This document shows, one piece after another, positions 48,058-61,839 of a stretch of DNA of 64,000 nucleotides; within the stretch, counting starts at the first letter, position 1, and every line of letters starts with the position of its first letter. The position numbers and the translations under genes were made by a program. The DNA is taken from positions 20,800 through 84,799 of the forward strand of contig VWPU01002968.1 in assembly GCA_013398955.1 (NCBI GenBank), written 5' to 3'. This DNA comes from Callaeas wilsoni (Eukaryota > Chordata > Aves > Passeriformes > Callaeidae). The notes under the pieces were generated by a model. The model had not been told where the DNA came from, ran no database searches, and saw nothing but the letters and a program-made list of their open reading frames with translations.

Positions 48058-51000
48058 AATTGATTTAATTGTCATTGTTCATATATGTACTTTTTTGGGT
48101 GTACATATAAAGTAGGTCACAAGTTTCTGTGAGAACTGTACAAAGAACCTGAGCCTAGGGAGGTTGGAATAGTGTGAAAGCTAAGAAAACACAGCTAATG
48201 AGATAAAGTGAGGAAAGGGACTTCTTAGTCTGAAAAAAGGAAAAGCAAAATGGAGATAAAAATGAAAATATAGAAATTGTTCTAAGAAGAACAGTGATAA
48301 CTTGTCCTTCCATTGGGCATGGGAAGTTAATTTAATACACAGCAAGGAAAACAGAAGTTTGATAAGAGGAAAGATTTTTTTTGTATATACAGGCTTTGAA
48401 ATGCTGGAGTGTGGAAGGAGGCTGAGGAACTTTCCTCAGCAGTGTTAAACACACACCTGCCAGGACAGGCTAAGGCTGTTCTGGCATTTTCTTCTGCATC
48501 CCATCTCTTTTCATATACTAACCTGATTTTTAATACTACAGTAAAGGCAAGATTTTCCACTTCTGCTCTCACAGAAAGCTGTTTCTTAATATTATTAATG
48601 TTCAGGTAATAACAAGACTATAAACCTTCTGGTTTTCTAATTTTTCCTTTTTTATTTATTTTTTCATATTTTTTTTAACATTTAACTTAGGGACACATCA
48701 CACCTTCCCCCATTCAGTTCAGTTTTGTTCACTCTCACAATTTTAGTATGATTTTTGCACTATGTTATATTTTTTTCCAACTTGGCAGCTATGATCAGGT
48801 GAAATGTTGCTTCTGATTTTTCAAAACTAGTAAAAAAATTATTCATCACGGGAATGTTTGACTAAACAGCAAACACTCTAAAAAATCAAAGGTAAACAAA
48901 TTCTTTCTGAACGATATTACTGTTTGAAAACAAACTCAAGCTTTTGGGTATGCCTGAACCACAATTTTTAAGGCAGACAGTGCTGAGCCCGTCTAGACTG
49001 TGCTGAGTTATTTTAATATATTTCCCCCGTGTTTCAGATAGGAGAGCTGACTGGCACTTACATGACTTCTTGCTTCAGTTCCTACACAGCAAACAGGAAA
49101 TGTTTTTGTGCAAATGGGAAAAGGGCCGGATTTTGTTAAAGCAAGAGAAAACACTTTCAGAACAAGAATTTTGGAAATGGAGAGAATTTTATACTGATAT
49201 GAGTTGCTTTCATTGAAACCTTTGGGTAACTTGCTGCTGAGAGCAGCTCTGTATTTGATTAACATAATTTGGTTTTTTAATTTGTATAATTTTTGTATGT
49301 ATTGCAAATTATTATGAAATATTTCTGCCCTGCATATGAGCAAAACCACAAGCTTTCTACATTTGACTGTCACCTGTGACTATATGTAATAGTTATAATT
49401 TACCTTTTTGTTTAATTTTGTAAGTACAAATTTTGAGTTGATACAGAAAAGTGTTTCTCACCTTCATTTATCTTACACTTAGGACAATATTTTTCTGATT
49501 TATTTCACTGATGGTTTTGAAAACATGTATCTTCTTGTTTGCAAGAAATTCTGAATCCCAGACTTCTTTTGGTCTCTCAACTAAGAAAAAAAATGCAAGA
49601 AATAATTATTCAGTAATTATTATCTATTTAACATGTTCAGGAATTGGGGATAAAATTCTCCCTCAATAAAGTCAGTTGCCTTTAAAGGGATTAGATCCTG
49701 AAGCTGGGTTGTTTCCTTTCCTAGGATTGAACTGCAAGTAAGTTTTCTTTTTGAGCTTCATTTACCTTAGGCTGAAATATTAGAATGCTGGCATAACTTG
49801 TTAAAGTACTTTTGAAGTTTGTAGAAGTGGAATGGAAAAGATCTCCAGTCTGGCCCAGTGTTTCTCCAGATGATACCTTTGAGCAACCACTGAGATCATA
49901 ACACAGTTTAGGCTTGCCTTCTTTCAAACTCTGGCAGCCTCAGAGTAAAATCAGCCAGGATTAAGAAATTGCCCTCCTTCTCCCATTGTCTCTAAGACTT
50001 CAATGTTTCAGTTCTGCAAGGGGCTTAGGAGCCTGGCCTTGATCCAGGCAACTATTTGGATTTTAGGAGTTGTCACCCATATAAAGTGACACACCCGGGT
50101 GCTGTTCGCCTGTCCCTTGTTCAAACCGTGAAAGATTAAGATTTTCATCCTGGTAATTTCCACCATGACAGAAGAAAGGTGCCCAAGCTGCACAGTCCTG
50201 TAAACTGGGAGACTAGTGGAGAAGCCCCACTGCCCACTTTCTCTCTTGTTACACTGTTTCTTAGCCATCAGTTACCGACTGTGACTGAGAAATGAGACAC
50301 TGAGGTCAGATCTATGATCTGTTAACAAGTTCAAATTTTCTTTCCTGGCTGAAATGACACTCTCTCAGCTGATAGGAGGTGTGTCTCCTAATCTTTAAAA
50401 TGTAGAAATGAGCACTGCTTTACTTTACCAAACAAATCATATCTGAAAACCACAAGACTGACAAATATGCTTTTAGTCCTGGTGTTGCAAACTGCTGAGT
50501 TGCCAGGGAACAGAAGGTGAAATTTAGTGGCAGTAATGGCAGTGGGCCCCTTATTTTTCCTGTGTTATTTGCCCAAGACCGAGTGTTTTAGATGATTGGT
50601 TCAGAATTTTACTGCCCTGCTTATCTTTTAACTCTTCTAGTCCAAATAAAAAATGGGAATAAATATTTTAGTAAAACATACTTAGTAGGAGATGTGAAAT
50701 GCTAAGAGAACTAGTCTTGTGGGTATGAAGAAAAGTCTGAACTACTTGCAAGTTATACTTAATGCCAGTCCCGTATGTCTGATATGATGGGAAAAGATCT
50801 TGATGTCTTCAAAAGAAGTTGCTGGTTTGCAAATATCCTTAGGATATGCATTTTCCCAGATGTCTACTACTACTCTGGAGTGATGATTCTAATTATTGTT
50901 GAATACAGTTAGACACCAGCAATAAATATAATTGAAGTGAAAGATTGTTTCAAGAACCCTCATAGAAACTTCTCGGTTCATTCAACTATCAGATGGGCAG

Positions 51001-52429
51001 GTTGGCTAGCAATAAATCACACATTATAAGTGACAGCTGAATATCTTTTATTTGGAGTGATACTCAGGAAGAGCAAAAGATGTCAGAGAACACTGAATTG
51101 AATTGATAACATCAAATGATTAAAATGGGTGAAATTTGGAGGCCCTTCCTTGATTTTTGATTCAGTGCTCTACTTTAACAGGAGCTGAATAAACATTAAG
51201 TAACAACAGATTCTGAACCTCAAAATGTGACCCAGTAATACTTACCACTTACATTGTGCTCTAAACTTTCAGAGCTCTTCTGTGGGTCAAATTTTGAACA
51301 CAAAGGGGCTATTGAAGTGAGCATGATTTGGTCAATTAACCTGTTAAATCTTTGCGTGCAAGGCAGTCAGAGGCCTGCTGTGGTTTTGGAGAGGGGTTAC
51401 TCAGATCCCGCAAGTTACAATATGTTGAGAATCCCATAGAGGTTGTATCCAAGTAGGGGCCTTGTTGGACCCTTGCTCCTTGTGGAATAATAAATCACAT
51501 GGAAATTTTTCAATTGGAAAAACATATTAATTTGTCTGCTACTCCAGCTGGAGAGAATAAAATCATAACGCTTTATGATAAATTGCATATATTTCTTGAA
51601 TATGTACCATTTGTGAGACATTTTTCCTCTGAAGTTGAAACCACAATGACACATATAAACGGGTTTTTATAATGCACCATCCATGGAGACTGGAGGAATA
51701 TTAAGGATTAATTAAAAGCGTAAGTTACCAAAGTTGATTAGAATGCAAACTAGGTCTAATTTCATGCAGGATCCATTAAAGACAGCCAAGGTTGTAGCAG
51801 AGAGACAAAAAGACTGAAGAGCTGCTATATTTAGATGAAAAAAAATACACTAAAGGCAAGAATCCCACAGATGGGAGCTGGAGGGTCAAAGTGACAAAGG
51901 CAATAGGAAGCACAAACCAAAGTGGGAAATACTGTTGCTGGATTTCAGTCACACTGAAGGCTTCTCTGAGGTGACTTACTAGAGCAAGCTAAGCAGAATT
52001 TGGTCAGAATTGCTGAGCGTCCTTGAATCCTGCTTTCATGGAGGCAGAAGTGTCCATTTGGTTTTTTCAGGGACAGTCCAGGTAGCTCTCTCACACCCTG
52101 TCCAGCAGGCAAGATAGAGGCAGAGTGCTAACAGTGCTAACAGTGGCCCAAGCAAAATCAGTTTTGTGTGACAGTGGTATTCCTATTGCCAGCTGGGGAA
52201 AGCTACTTCCAGTTGGTGTGAATCGTCCACTGTTCTGATTCTTTCTCCTGGTGCTCCCTGAACATAACCTGTGACTGTAGCTGACTAGGAAGAGGATTAA
52301 GTTTTTCTGCTTATCCCAGGTAAAGAGATGTATAGACACACCTTTGGTTTAAATCGTGAGATTGTGAGCAGCAGGCGTAAGTATTTCTCCTTCAAAAATC
52401 AGCATGACATGATTTCGTTTGTTTTTAAT

Positions 52430-52760
52430 AAAACTTTTGATATCATTTCTGTGTTAGGGGTATTAGCAATTGCCATGCTGCTTTTCCCTTCCTCTAAAGC
52501 TTTCTACATGCTAATAGCAGCTTCAGTTATTAATCTCTAGCACCATCCCTGCAGCCAGCTGTGTCATCACAATTGCTTAGCCATTCGACTCACTGTAGTT
52601 ACTGGTTTGATGGATTACAATCAGGATTTTGATCCCAGAGCAGCTTTGCAATAGCAATCAATGCTGAACATGACAAATTATATCATCCTGAACCCATATT
52701 TGGCTAACTGCCAGCATTTCATCTCGCTTGACCACTGTGTAGCTTTCAGTCTTTTTAATC
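52430..52760. promoter_or_regulatory. Candidate distal enhancer
   Basis: Complex AT-rich sequence with mixed sites: TTAGCAATTGCC, GCTAATAGCAG, GTTATTAATC, TGTGTCATCAC (AP-1/CRE-like), ACAATTGC, GATGGATTACAATCAGG, GCAATAGCAATCAATGC and TTTTTAATCGC. No repeat or ORF explains the stretch, and its texture is that of a conserved non-coding element. Function is inferred only. Confidence 0.25.
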
Positions 52761-55612
52761 GCAACACTTTGCTAAGGGGTTTGTAGCCATTTGTTGGTAT
52801 CTCTGGAACAAGTATCAGAACTGCATGTTACTGTACCTTTAAGTCCCACATTTAATTTTATTGTAAATCTGATGTTTTCTCCCTTTAGAGAGCCATTTTA
52901 GAAGAAACATGTATAGGCCTGTCTTTTCTTCATTGCTTTTTGTTGTTTGGGGCTTTGTTGTTGGAAATGCAGCTGTTCCTTTATATAATTTAGTTTAAAT
53001 TAACAACTGCTTCCTAGCCTGTTTTATTACAGCTCGGTACTTCTGGGACTTCAGGTTTGATATTGCACGTAGTCAAGTTTGCAATTCTTAATTTACAACT
53101 GTTACAGGAATACAAATGCGCAGCAACTATTTGTTGAGGCCTTCTTCATTAGTTCTCATGGAGAATATAAAACTTTGGGAATCTTGATACCAATATAAGT
53201 GTTATCAAATCTCCAAAGTCCTGGGGATCTCATGGGTAGCAAGGGTGAACGCTTTAAATGCTGAAGCAAGATCTATACAGTAGAAAATAACAATGACATT
53301 CTCCCACTGCTATGTGTGGACACTACCCCTCATTTTGAAAGCTCTGTTAGATGGGCCTCCTCTCCTTCAACTTTCTGGTTTTAACAAAAGGATAAATTAC
53401 ATGGATTTGATTGGCAAAATTGCCGAGCTTCCTCAGGTAGGTGCAAACTTAGTCTCCATTTAGGAAGTTATTTGCACTTCTGCCTGATGTTTATAGTCCA
53501 ATTTAATGAGGTGTAGGAGAGAGGAGAGTGCTGTGAAATCCAGCTCAGCAGCTTCAGCATTTATTTGTTCACATGGAATAGTCTCTTTTGTGGCTCTTGA
53601 AGATCTTTTCAAAAAGTGAAGGTCACAGAAATGATACGTAATATTTTCCTGTAGTTAATTCAGACTTTTCAGTTGTGAAGCTATACCATTCAGCTCATGG
53701 TTTGTAGGGATGAAGGTAAAGTTCTTGAACTGTGCCTGCAAAACAATGTCATCTGTAACTGTAAGACTTAATACTGCTGCAGCTAATAATTGTTGGATGT
53801 GGCACAGGAGCCGTGGGAATGACGGGGGTCTGCACAGAAATTTTCCACTATTTTTTTCAATGTTGAATATCCAGTTTAGAGTTCAAGTGGAGTAATTTTT
53901 GCAACTGTAAACAGTGATGCAGACTGAAAACCAGCTTTTTTAACGTAAAAAAACTGTTCTACTTCAAAGGGTTTATTTAAAGCTGGGAACCAAATGGCAT
54001 AACTGTTGCAGCCTGCAGCTTCACTCTATCCCCTTTCTTGATTTCTTTTTGCCTGCCTCAGTTCCTGTGCAGGTGTTAACTCCTACTTTGCTGTTGACAA
54101 AGCACAGCTTATACAGTGTTTGTGACAGAAGGGGGGGAACAGCTAAGTACTTTGTTATTTTGTGGTCAGCTCAGCAGGATAAACTTGGATTACATGACAG
54201 GTTTTACAAGAGGGAACAGGTTGTTCAGGTAACTGTCTCCCAGGACCTACATGAGCAAACGACACTGTTGGGTGGAGAAGACCATCTGGATCTTTCATGC
54301 TGTTCTCACACACACACTCTGAACCTCCTGTCCAGAAGAGTAAGACTTGCTGCCTTCTGCTTCCCCTGCATATCTCTGTCTTCTCAACCTTCCCTTCCAG
54401 TTGTTTTCCAGCTTGTTTGTGTCAGAGTTCTGTTTCACTAAGCCTTGCTCTCCTGCCTTCTATATCTCCTCCTAATCGTTTCTACTCAGGAATGGTGGGA
54501 GCACTCCTATGAGTTGTTTATCCATAAAGCTTTGGTGAATGGGATTGGTGGACGAATTTTTTAATGTCACAGTGACTCCCTAATTATTTGACCTGTGTGG
54601 AGCCAGATAAAGAGCCTGTACCAGCTAGGAAGTGATCATATTCCTTAGGTTATTTGTCTGTGGCATTCTTTCTCTTTGCTTTTTATTCTTTAGACAAGCT
54701 CTAAAGTGTCAGAGTACATCAGAAAATGCAATTCGGATGCCCCAGCAGCCTCTTCCTGAACCAGTTGTCCTATTAATATTGATAACCTATTGAGTATGCA
54801 AATATGAAGTGTAATGATGCCTGGCATGTTACATGTTCTTCACTACTCCTTTGGTGCACTCCAGTTACTGTTTTCCACACGTTCCTGAGGAACCTATTGT
54901 AATTTCACTGTCTGTGTTCCTTCTTGGCAATCATAGGTGTCCTGTAGGCAGCAGCAATATGCTGATCCCTGCACTTGTCTGTGAGCAGCAAAAGAATATG
55001 CAGATTGGTTTTTGGGCACATTTTACCCAGAAAATCCTTGATCTGAGTTTTGTTTGATGCTTTTTATGCACGTTGTACTGCAAACAGTATAATCAGCCTC
55101 CTAATGTTCAGTTAGCCTTATGAAATGACAGCCTTTTGTTCCACCTTTTCATTAAACTTCATATCAGATAGAGCTTTTAGGACACAATGCAAAATCTGGC
55201 CTCAGACATTAGTTTCTGTTAAGATTCTGTATTTGGAAGTGAACTGTCAGTTCTGAGGGAAGAATGGGGCAGAACAAAATGGTCTTTGCCTTGCTGCCAT
55301 GGTAATGGCAGTGAAGTGCTGATAAGTAACAATATCCATCTATGTGTGAGTTAACTCCTTATGTATTCCTCAGGGAGAAGTACTCTGGCATAGAATAATA
55401 TCTTCTTTCTCATAAAAATTTGAAGCCAGACGAAGGATTATAATTAATAAGGGATTATATTCTTGTATAATATATTGGGTCGCAAATGCCACATGTTCAT
55501 TACATTCTAGAAGATTTGGGGACCATGACTACAGAAGTATTATCTGAATTCTGTGATGTGCAGTAAGGCACTTGTGCAAAGGATGACCCCAAAATTGGTG
55601 GGGTTTTATACT

Positions 55613-55634
55613 CTGTGTGTATATATATATATAT
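55613..55634. repeat. (TG)n(TA)n microsatellite
   Basis: TGTGTGT followed by seven AT dinucleotides and a G. Confidence 0.85.
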
Positions 55635-55862
55635 GTCCCTTTTTCAGTTTTGTCTTCTAGGTTTTTTAGTGTTACCTCTCTCTTCTCTTAGTCCATGAGG
55701 AGTCTCTTTGAGAACAGCAGGCTGTATTTGTGCATTAAATCAAGTAACTGCACCTAGATGGATTTTGTTCTTGTTTTAGCCAGAGTGTTGTTTTAAGCAG
55801 ACTTTTTAAATTTTAGAATAACTTTCAACAGCTACTATAAGGTAGGTTTCCTGGTGGAGAGC

Positions 55863-55958
55863 TGTGTTCGGTTCTCACACAGCTTTCCTGTGCAGCCATG
55901 GGTGAGGCACTTTCTGAACTGGGACTCTCTCCTTGTTAAACACAGATGCTGCTTTCCT
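55863..55958 (+). repeat. MIR-type SINE relic
   Basis: Ordered matches to the MIR core in sense orientation: GTTCGGTTCTCACACAGCT (gttcaattctcagct), CCTGTGCAGCCATGGGTGAGGCACTT (ctgtgtgaccttgggcaagtcactt), then after a diverged block GTTAAACACAGATGCTGCTTTCC (gtaaaa..ggatgatgctgcttcc). Heavily mutated, as expected for an ancient copy. Confidence 0.55.
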
Positions 55959-57198
55959 AGTGCAGAGCTCTGGGGACACTTTCCTTTTGCTTCGGAGGAA
56001 TTTGGATTCTACATTGTTGAGCTTCCCTTCAGTCTTTTCTGAGATAAACCAAATCTGTGCTTGGCATCATTCCATATTAAACCTTAAGTTACCTTGGTAA
56101 TTTCTAAATCACATTGCTCACATATTTTCTGTTATGATCATTGGACTTCTAAAGCACCCTGATGATTGATCAAACTTTGGGGGTTCGGTACCTTTTAGTT
56201 TCTTCTGTAATTACTATGTTTTAGTACTTTCCTTTAATTCCCTGTGTGTGATGCAATAACACTAAAGCTACAGTACTTGTATTTATTGTTTTTTCCAACT
56301 TGATTATATGTTTCTGCCTGTTGATCAACCCTTCCTTCAAATGCCATCAGACATGTCACTGTATGAACCAGAACCTCAACTGCCAAACTCCTGAGTTAGT
56401 AGTTAAATTGTAATTTAAATGTGCTACTTTTATTATTTACATTACTTCCCAGAAAAGTTTCATGTTGATCTTGAAACCACACTTCAAAGCACTCAATACT
56501 TTTGCTCTCTTTTTCCTTCTGGCTAGGATTATCTTGTGCAGATGACTTTTTGATGTGAAGGAGACCAGAGCAATGTCCATACGCAAAGCCAGCCCTTGAG
56601 CGTGGCACCTACTTTGCATGGCTTCCTGTTACACACATTTTTTTCTTTACACCAGTGTAGGTGTCAGTTAAACTCCCATACATCTCCAAATGGCAGTGGA
56701 ATGCTTTGTTATCAGATTTGGTGTTTAAGGGAGATCATCTTGATTTGTATTATTAGTAAATCACATGGTGTTTTTTGCATGCAGAGTTTTGTTTGAATTG
56801 AGCCTGGCATATTAACAGCAGAAAGTATATTGTCATCTATAAGCTCACCCAGCCCCACGGAAAAAAGGTCAAACTGTTGTAAATTATTCTTGTTAGCAGA
56901 ACAGAGAGTAGGGCAGGGGCTGAAGTAGCATTTTGCACACTACCTAGAACAGAACTCTTAAGAAGAAATTGGAATTGCTACACTTTTTGTGGAGCTTTTT
57001 TTTTTTTTGTCCAATGATGTGAGAGAAAGGACTGTAAATAGTTGCTACTATAGATCATCTTGCACTGCAAAACTTGGAAGCAGATCCACATCTTTTAAAT
57101 GTCAGTTTTTTAATCTGTCTTTAGTTCTCACATGAGGTTAATCAAACACTAGGACTGAATCCACTTTAGAGAAGTGGGACAGCATTTAGAAAGTAAAT

Positions 57199-57214
57199 AA
57201 ATTAATTAATTAAA
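57199..57214. repeat. (AATT)n microsatellite
   Basis: Short tetranucleotide run AAATTAATTAATTAAA. Confidence 0.8.
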
Positions 57215-60152
57215 AAGTCATGGTGCACAAACTAAAGACTCTCACAGAGTTGCAGCAGTTGTACACTGTATCTTTAAAGCTGGAAAAGTTTGCACACTGG
57301 ACTATGACACACTACTGAGTTTTCATGTTTTAGAGTTACAGTCATAAAAAAGAGAAAGGCTTTTTTGCTAGATTTTGTTCAGTCAGTGTGTTTGCTTTAC
57401 CATCAACACTCTGAGTTGGCTGTACATCTTTGAAAGTCAAAAGGGAAGAAGTGACCTCTCTGTAAAAAGCAGCTCTCACAGCACCTTGTGCCTAGAAAGA
57501 AAGGGCTATTGGTTAGAAAATGGAGACTGTAATGTTCAAAAGCTCTCATTTAGCTTATGGACTCTTGACTTTTTGCTCACAGTACCAAGTCCAGACAGAG
57601 GACAGCAATCTACTAGTGTTACCAGTTGATGGAAGTTCCCTGTTCTTTTGTTGCTGAAGTTTTGGGGTGGCCCAAGCCCTTTTGGAACATAAAGCTGCTG
57701 GATCAGAGAGTGGCACAGTGCCTCTGGGTTACTGAGGGTGGTTTTCTTTACAGGCAGGTGCTGCAGGAAAGTAACGCAAGTAACGCTGTGACAAATCACT
57801 GGGGATTTTCACGGTTTAACTTCAGGCACCTAAGCCTAGTGATTATGGAGCTAAAGGCTCCTGCAGGGTCCGTGGGACACCTGTGGCTCCCCTGAGAGTC
57901 CAGGCCCTGAGGCTGCTGGCTCCAACTCCAGCTGGATGCCTGAAGCTAAACAGTGAGAGCAGCCTCTTAACCCAGAGTCCAGTTCAACCACAGAGCAGGA
58001 GTCTACCACGGCTGCTAACACAAGTACTTCTTTGGCTGGCTCTTCAGTGCTGAACACATACCAGCACCCTGAATGCACGGTGGAACTCCTCAAAAAGATG
58101 AGCATTAACCCAGCTTCAATATCCTGGAACTGCAAGCCATTATCAGGAACTCTTCCAACCAACTACAGCCTTTTTTTTTTTTTTCTTTTTTGAGATTGAC
58201 TGGTGTCATTGAGAGTTGTCCCTGTATCTTTCCCCTCCTTTTTGAATGCTCTCTCAGGACCAGGAATGCTGTGGTCTCAAACAATTCCATAAATGAGTAT
58301 AGAATATTTCTTTCCTTCCTATGCCTTTCCACCTAATGAGGAATTAAGAGCTGGTGCAAAAAGAAATAGAGAGAGGATCAAAGATATCAAGCCTCATCTT
58401 GCTCATACAGAATCTGCTGCCTTGCAGACTGCCCTTCTCTAGAGTCCTGGGAAACACAGTGAGGAAGAGGATGATGGGTGCCAAAGTCAGAGTCAGAATC
58501 CCAGGACCTGATATATATGGTGTATTGTTAGCGGTGTTTGTTTTGGGAGCTTTTGGTAATTTTTCTTCTAGGTTTTTGTCCCTCTATTTAATTATCCTTT
58601 TCATTACTGATTTCCTGACTTAATCTGAATGTGCATAAATCTCCACCGCAGATTTATCATCTCTATAGAAAGCGCTTTCAGAGTGGTTGTGCAGCTTCCC
58701 AGAAAAGGGACACCGTTGGAAAATGAAGCTTTCAGATTCAACAATAAGCCCACTATTATGCTGATTTTTGCCAAGCTTTCCCTCACTTTTTTCCCATTTA
58801 CTACGAGAGTGAGCTCAAGGCTTCTTTTTGTTTGTTTTCGAACTTCAGTCATTCTTAAGTGTTTACCACCCTGCTCAAGTCCACTCACTCTGAAACATTA
58901 GACACTACGAGATACAGCTGCATTGCTTCTGGAATTAGAAAATGCTCAGGTTCTTTTTTTTAGCTGTGTGTTTCTGTGAAGGTTTCAACCAGCTTCTTTG
59001 CCAATCTTAAAAAAAAAAAAAAGTAAAAATAAAAATATTTCTTAGACTGTTGCACTTTGACTGTCACAGTCCTTTGGGGACTTTGTATTTTTAACCAAAT
59101 GTGAGATCTCAGAGAAGCAGTTGAAACTATCTTTGATATAAATAATCTCATTGCAAAACAGATTTTTGTTTATATAGTATATGTAGTCTGCATGCTCATA
59201 AGCATTTAATCAAATTCAAGTCTTGTCTGAGCAAACATAATGGCCATTGACTTATGTGTGGGTTGTGAATTATTCTTCCTGAATTTGACCTGCTTTGAGA
59301 GCTAAAAAAGATGCTGTCCTTCATTTTTTTGCTTGGGATCACACAGGCAAATGGAGAGACTTTTCTATTTCTAAATTTTTTCTGAATGTTGAATACAACT
59401 TTCTGCTGATAACATGTAGGAAGCCAGCCTCTCTAGGGTTTTGGTCCACTGGGACTGTTAGAATTTTTTATAGTTATCATGAATTTTCTTTTTCTTCTTT
59501 CCATGCTTACACTCTATATAATGCTCTTTGGGATTCAACCCAGGTCCCTTGAAAGGATCCTCTGTCTTTTCTTTGCTTGGCTGCTTTCTCCTAAGCCAAG
59601 CATGTAAACATCTATCTCCTGAAGATATATTCCTGTTAATCACTTTTGGTGCCTCTCTTTGAACTTCTTTCTGCTAACATTCCAGTTTTTAACTGCTGTT
59701 AACAAAAGCCAGGATAAAATGTTATTATCATCAGTCCTTCTTCTGGCTTAGGAGACCCTTGTTATATTTATGCCCTAGATTAGCAACTGCTGCACAACAT
59801 GTAATTTTCTGTTTTCCATATCTTCACCCTCAGATCTGTTGCCAGACCACTGTGACTGTACCACTTTATTTCCAAATTTTTGTGTTGAATCAATTTTCCC
59901 TTGTTGTGAGCCAGAAACAGTTTTGAGCCAGGGGGATTTCAACTGATTTAATTTGTTGCCAATTAACAAACTCTTAATCAGTGATTCTGGTCTTCAAACC
60001 AACAGACTAATACATATTTAGAGAAACACACCTCAGCTCCCTTCCAGACACCCCTCCTCCCTGCTCCATGGTCTCCTATTGCTGCTGCACATGGCACAAA
60101 GTCCCTTTGGGGAGGCAACAGACCTCACCAAATAGCAGGAGATGAGGCTTTG

Positions 60153-60263
60153 TAGTCAGTGCACTGGGCAGGACTCAGAAAACCTGTGCTTTATTTCTGC
60201 AGCTGAGAAATTGCACAATTTCTTTCTTTGCTGCTGTCTCTTATCTGTAGTCAGGAAAAATGG
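60153..60263 (+). repeat. MIR-type SINE relic, head region preserved
   Basis: GTCAGTGCACTGGGCAGGACTCAGAAAACCTG matches the tRNA-derived part of the family (gttagagcactggactgggactcaggagacctg). It is followed by CTTTATTTCTGCAGCT (ttctattcccagct) and, further on, CTGTAGTCAGGAAAAATGG (..tctgtaaaatgg). This is the clearest SINE copy in the window. Confidence 0.65.
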
Positions 60264-60935
60264 CCGTGACCTGCTTCAGGCAGTACTGATTTCCAAGAAG
60301 CAGTCCAAGAGGATGTGGCGTTACTGATGCAACGGAAGCGTTGGAGTCTGTCAGTCTTGTGGGAGCAGTAGGTGTTTGAAGGAGATAAAGGAGATAAAAT
60401 ATATCAGTCAGTAATTGTTCTACTACCTTTCCTTTCAGCTGGCTCCCGTTCCATCCCCAGCCCCAGGACTAGTCAAGTAGGACCAGATACGAACCCAAGT
60501 CATGTGTGAGGGGTGTTCTTCCCCTTCAAAAACAAGGACTTTATAAAGGCTGTGTTGTGACATCCCTCTGGAGTACTGCAGCTCATTATCTGATGTTAGA
60601 GTACGACATGTCGGTTTTCAAGGTCCTTTTCATGACAGGTCACCAGCTGCTGCAGCTTCAATATCAACTGGATCTCAGTTAAAAAATCTTTAAAGAAAGG
60701 GGGGTGTGGTGTGGTATTTTTAACCCAGGTCATTTCAGTGGTCTGGACTGCGAGTAGGTTTCACAAACTGAATAGAATAACAGATTACAGTGCCAGGATG
60801 GAGTCAGGGAGGCTGGAAGTGAACAAGAAATCATTCAGACACCTTTCCTGCCAAAGTTACTACATTGTACAGTTACAGCTGGAGTATCTCTTAATCTTTG
60901 TCATACACACCAAGGTCTGAAAATTCCTTTCTTCT

Positions 60936-61079
60936 TCCACAGATGGCAAACTGAGGCCGAGAGAAATCAAATGAGTTGTGTGGGATCACATCAGAAATAT
61001 GACCATGGTTGTGCAGGAAATAGAGTGAACTAAGGATTTAATGCAAAATCCAAAGTTGGTGCTTTAAGCACATCATCTC
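60936..61079 (-). repeat. MIR-type SINE relic, antisense
   Basis: In plus-strand order the blocks are CACAGATGGCAAACTGAGGC, GAGAGAAATCAAATGAGTTG, GGGATCACATCAG, then AACTAAGGATTT and GTGCTTTAAGCACATC. These correspond to the reversed MIR (acagatgggaaactgaggc, gagaggttaagtgacttg, aaggtcacacag, gctgggatttgaac, gtgctctaaccactacac). Order, spacing and total length of about 145 bases fit a near full-length old copy on the minus strand. Confidence 0.65.
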
Positions 61080-61833
61080 ATTTCTTATATAGCCCAAATG
61101 TACCAGCTGGGATGCTTAATTGTTATTGCTTGTCATTTTACCTTTACCAGCTACTAACCTCTCCACAGAAAGTGAACCACTGCAACACGTGTTAACTGTA
61201 GGGCTCGCACTGCTGTTTGGCAGAAACAGAAGATGAGGACTGAACTCTGGGCAGCTGGTGTCCTCTTTTTGAAAATGTAAGCTCAGCATACAGTCAAATA
61301 TGCTGCAAGTCAATGCAGATTTGCACATTTGCTGCAAAAAATAAAAATCTGGTGGAGTAATGCTAAAATTCTTTCAATGCTGCTGTAGAATCTGTGTCAC
61401 CTTGTCTGGAGATCACCTTCCAGATATTGGCCCGTTATTCCCTAGGAAAAAAAAGGTTGGCAGATGTTGCATCAGTCTCTGTATGAAGAGCTCCTGTTGC
61501 CTGAAGATTTGCTTGAGGCAGCCATTCATGACCCTCACAGCAAAACATACATTATCCCTTTTATGTTCCCATTTCAGCCTCTACTTTAGTTGGTGTGGAT
61601 GGCAATTTCCTTGTGCCAGCTTTTGCATACACCTGAAGGTTTCCCAAAGCTGTTATTCCGCCTCTGTTTGTTTACAGCTGCCTAGTACTTAGTGGTTTTT
61701 TTCACTTGTGTTTAGAACCCAGAAAATTCCCTCTCAAAACTGTCCAAATACACCATTTCTCACAAGAGTGGTTGATGGAAAAAAAACCCAAAACCCTCAG
61801 GAATTAATTTCAGTGTACACAGAGTATAAAATC

Positions 61834-61839
61834 TTTATT
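61834..61839 (-). other. Candidate poly(A) signal, minus strand
   Basis: Read on the minus strand, AATAAA is followed within 35-60 bases by GAGGGTTTTGGGTTTTTTTTCC (minus complement of about 61,778-61,801), a strong G/T-rich downstream element. Spacing suits cleavage near 61,815. It lies downstream of an exon-like segment and a CpG island on the same strand. Confidence 0.3.

Larger units (their letters stand above)
45645..55862. other. Unique non-coding DNA
   Basis: No recognisable gene in about 10 kb. It contains a T run at 46,500-46,518, a G/T-only tract at 48,014-48,057, the enhancer-like stretch at 52.43-52.76 kb and a TG/TA microsatellite at 55,613-55,634. A 9-base direct duplication (TGCTAACAG) occurs near 52,127. 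A protein-like short frame ending at GAGCTTCCTCAG/gtaggt (53,435) lacks a good acceptor. Confidence 0.45.
55959..61833. other. Non-coding DNA with old SINEs
   Basis: No recognisable gene. It contains T runs at about 56,998-57,009 and 58,171-58,184, an (AATT)n tract at 57,199-57,214, an A run at 59,009-59,022 and MIR-type relics at 60.15 and 60.94 kb. Short open frames on both strands (for example 57,626-57,895) overlap each other and carry no motifs. Confidence 0.45.
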
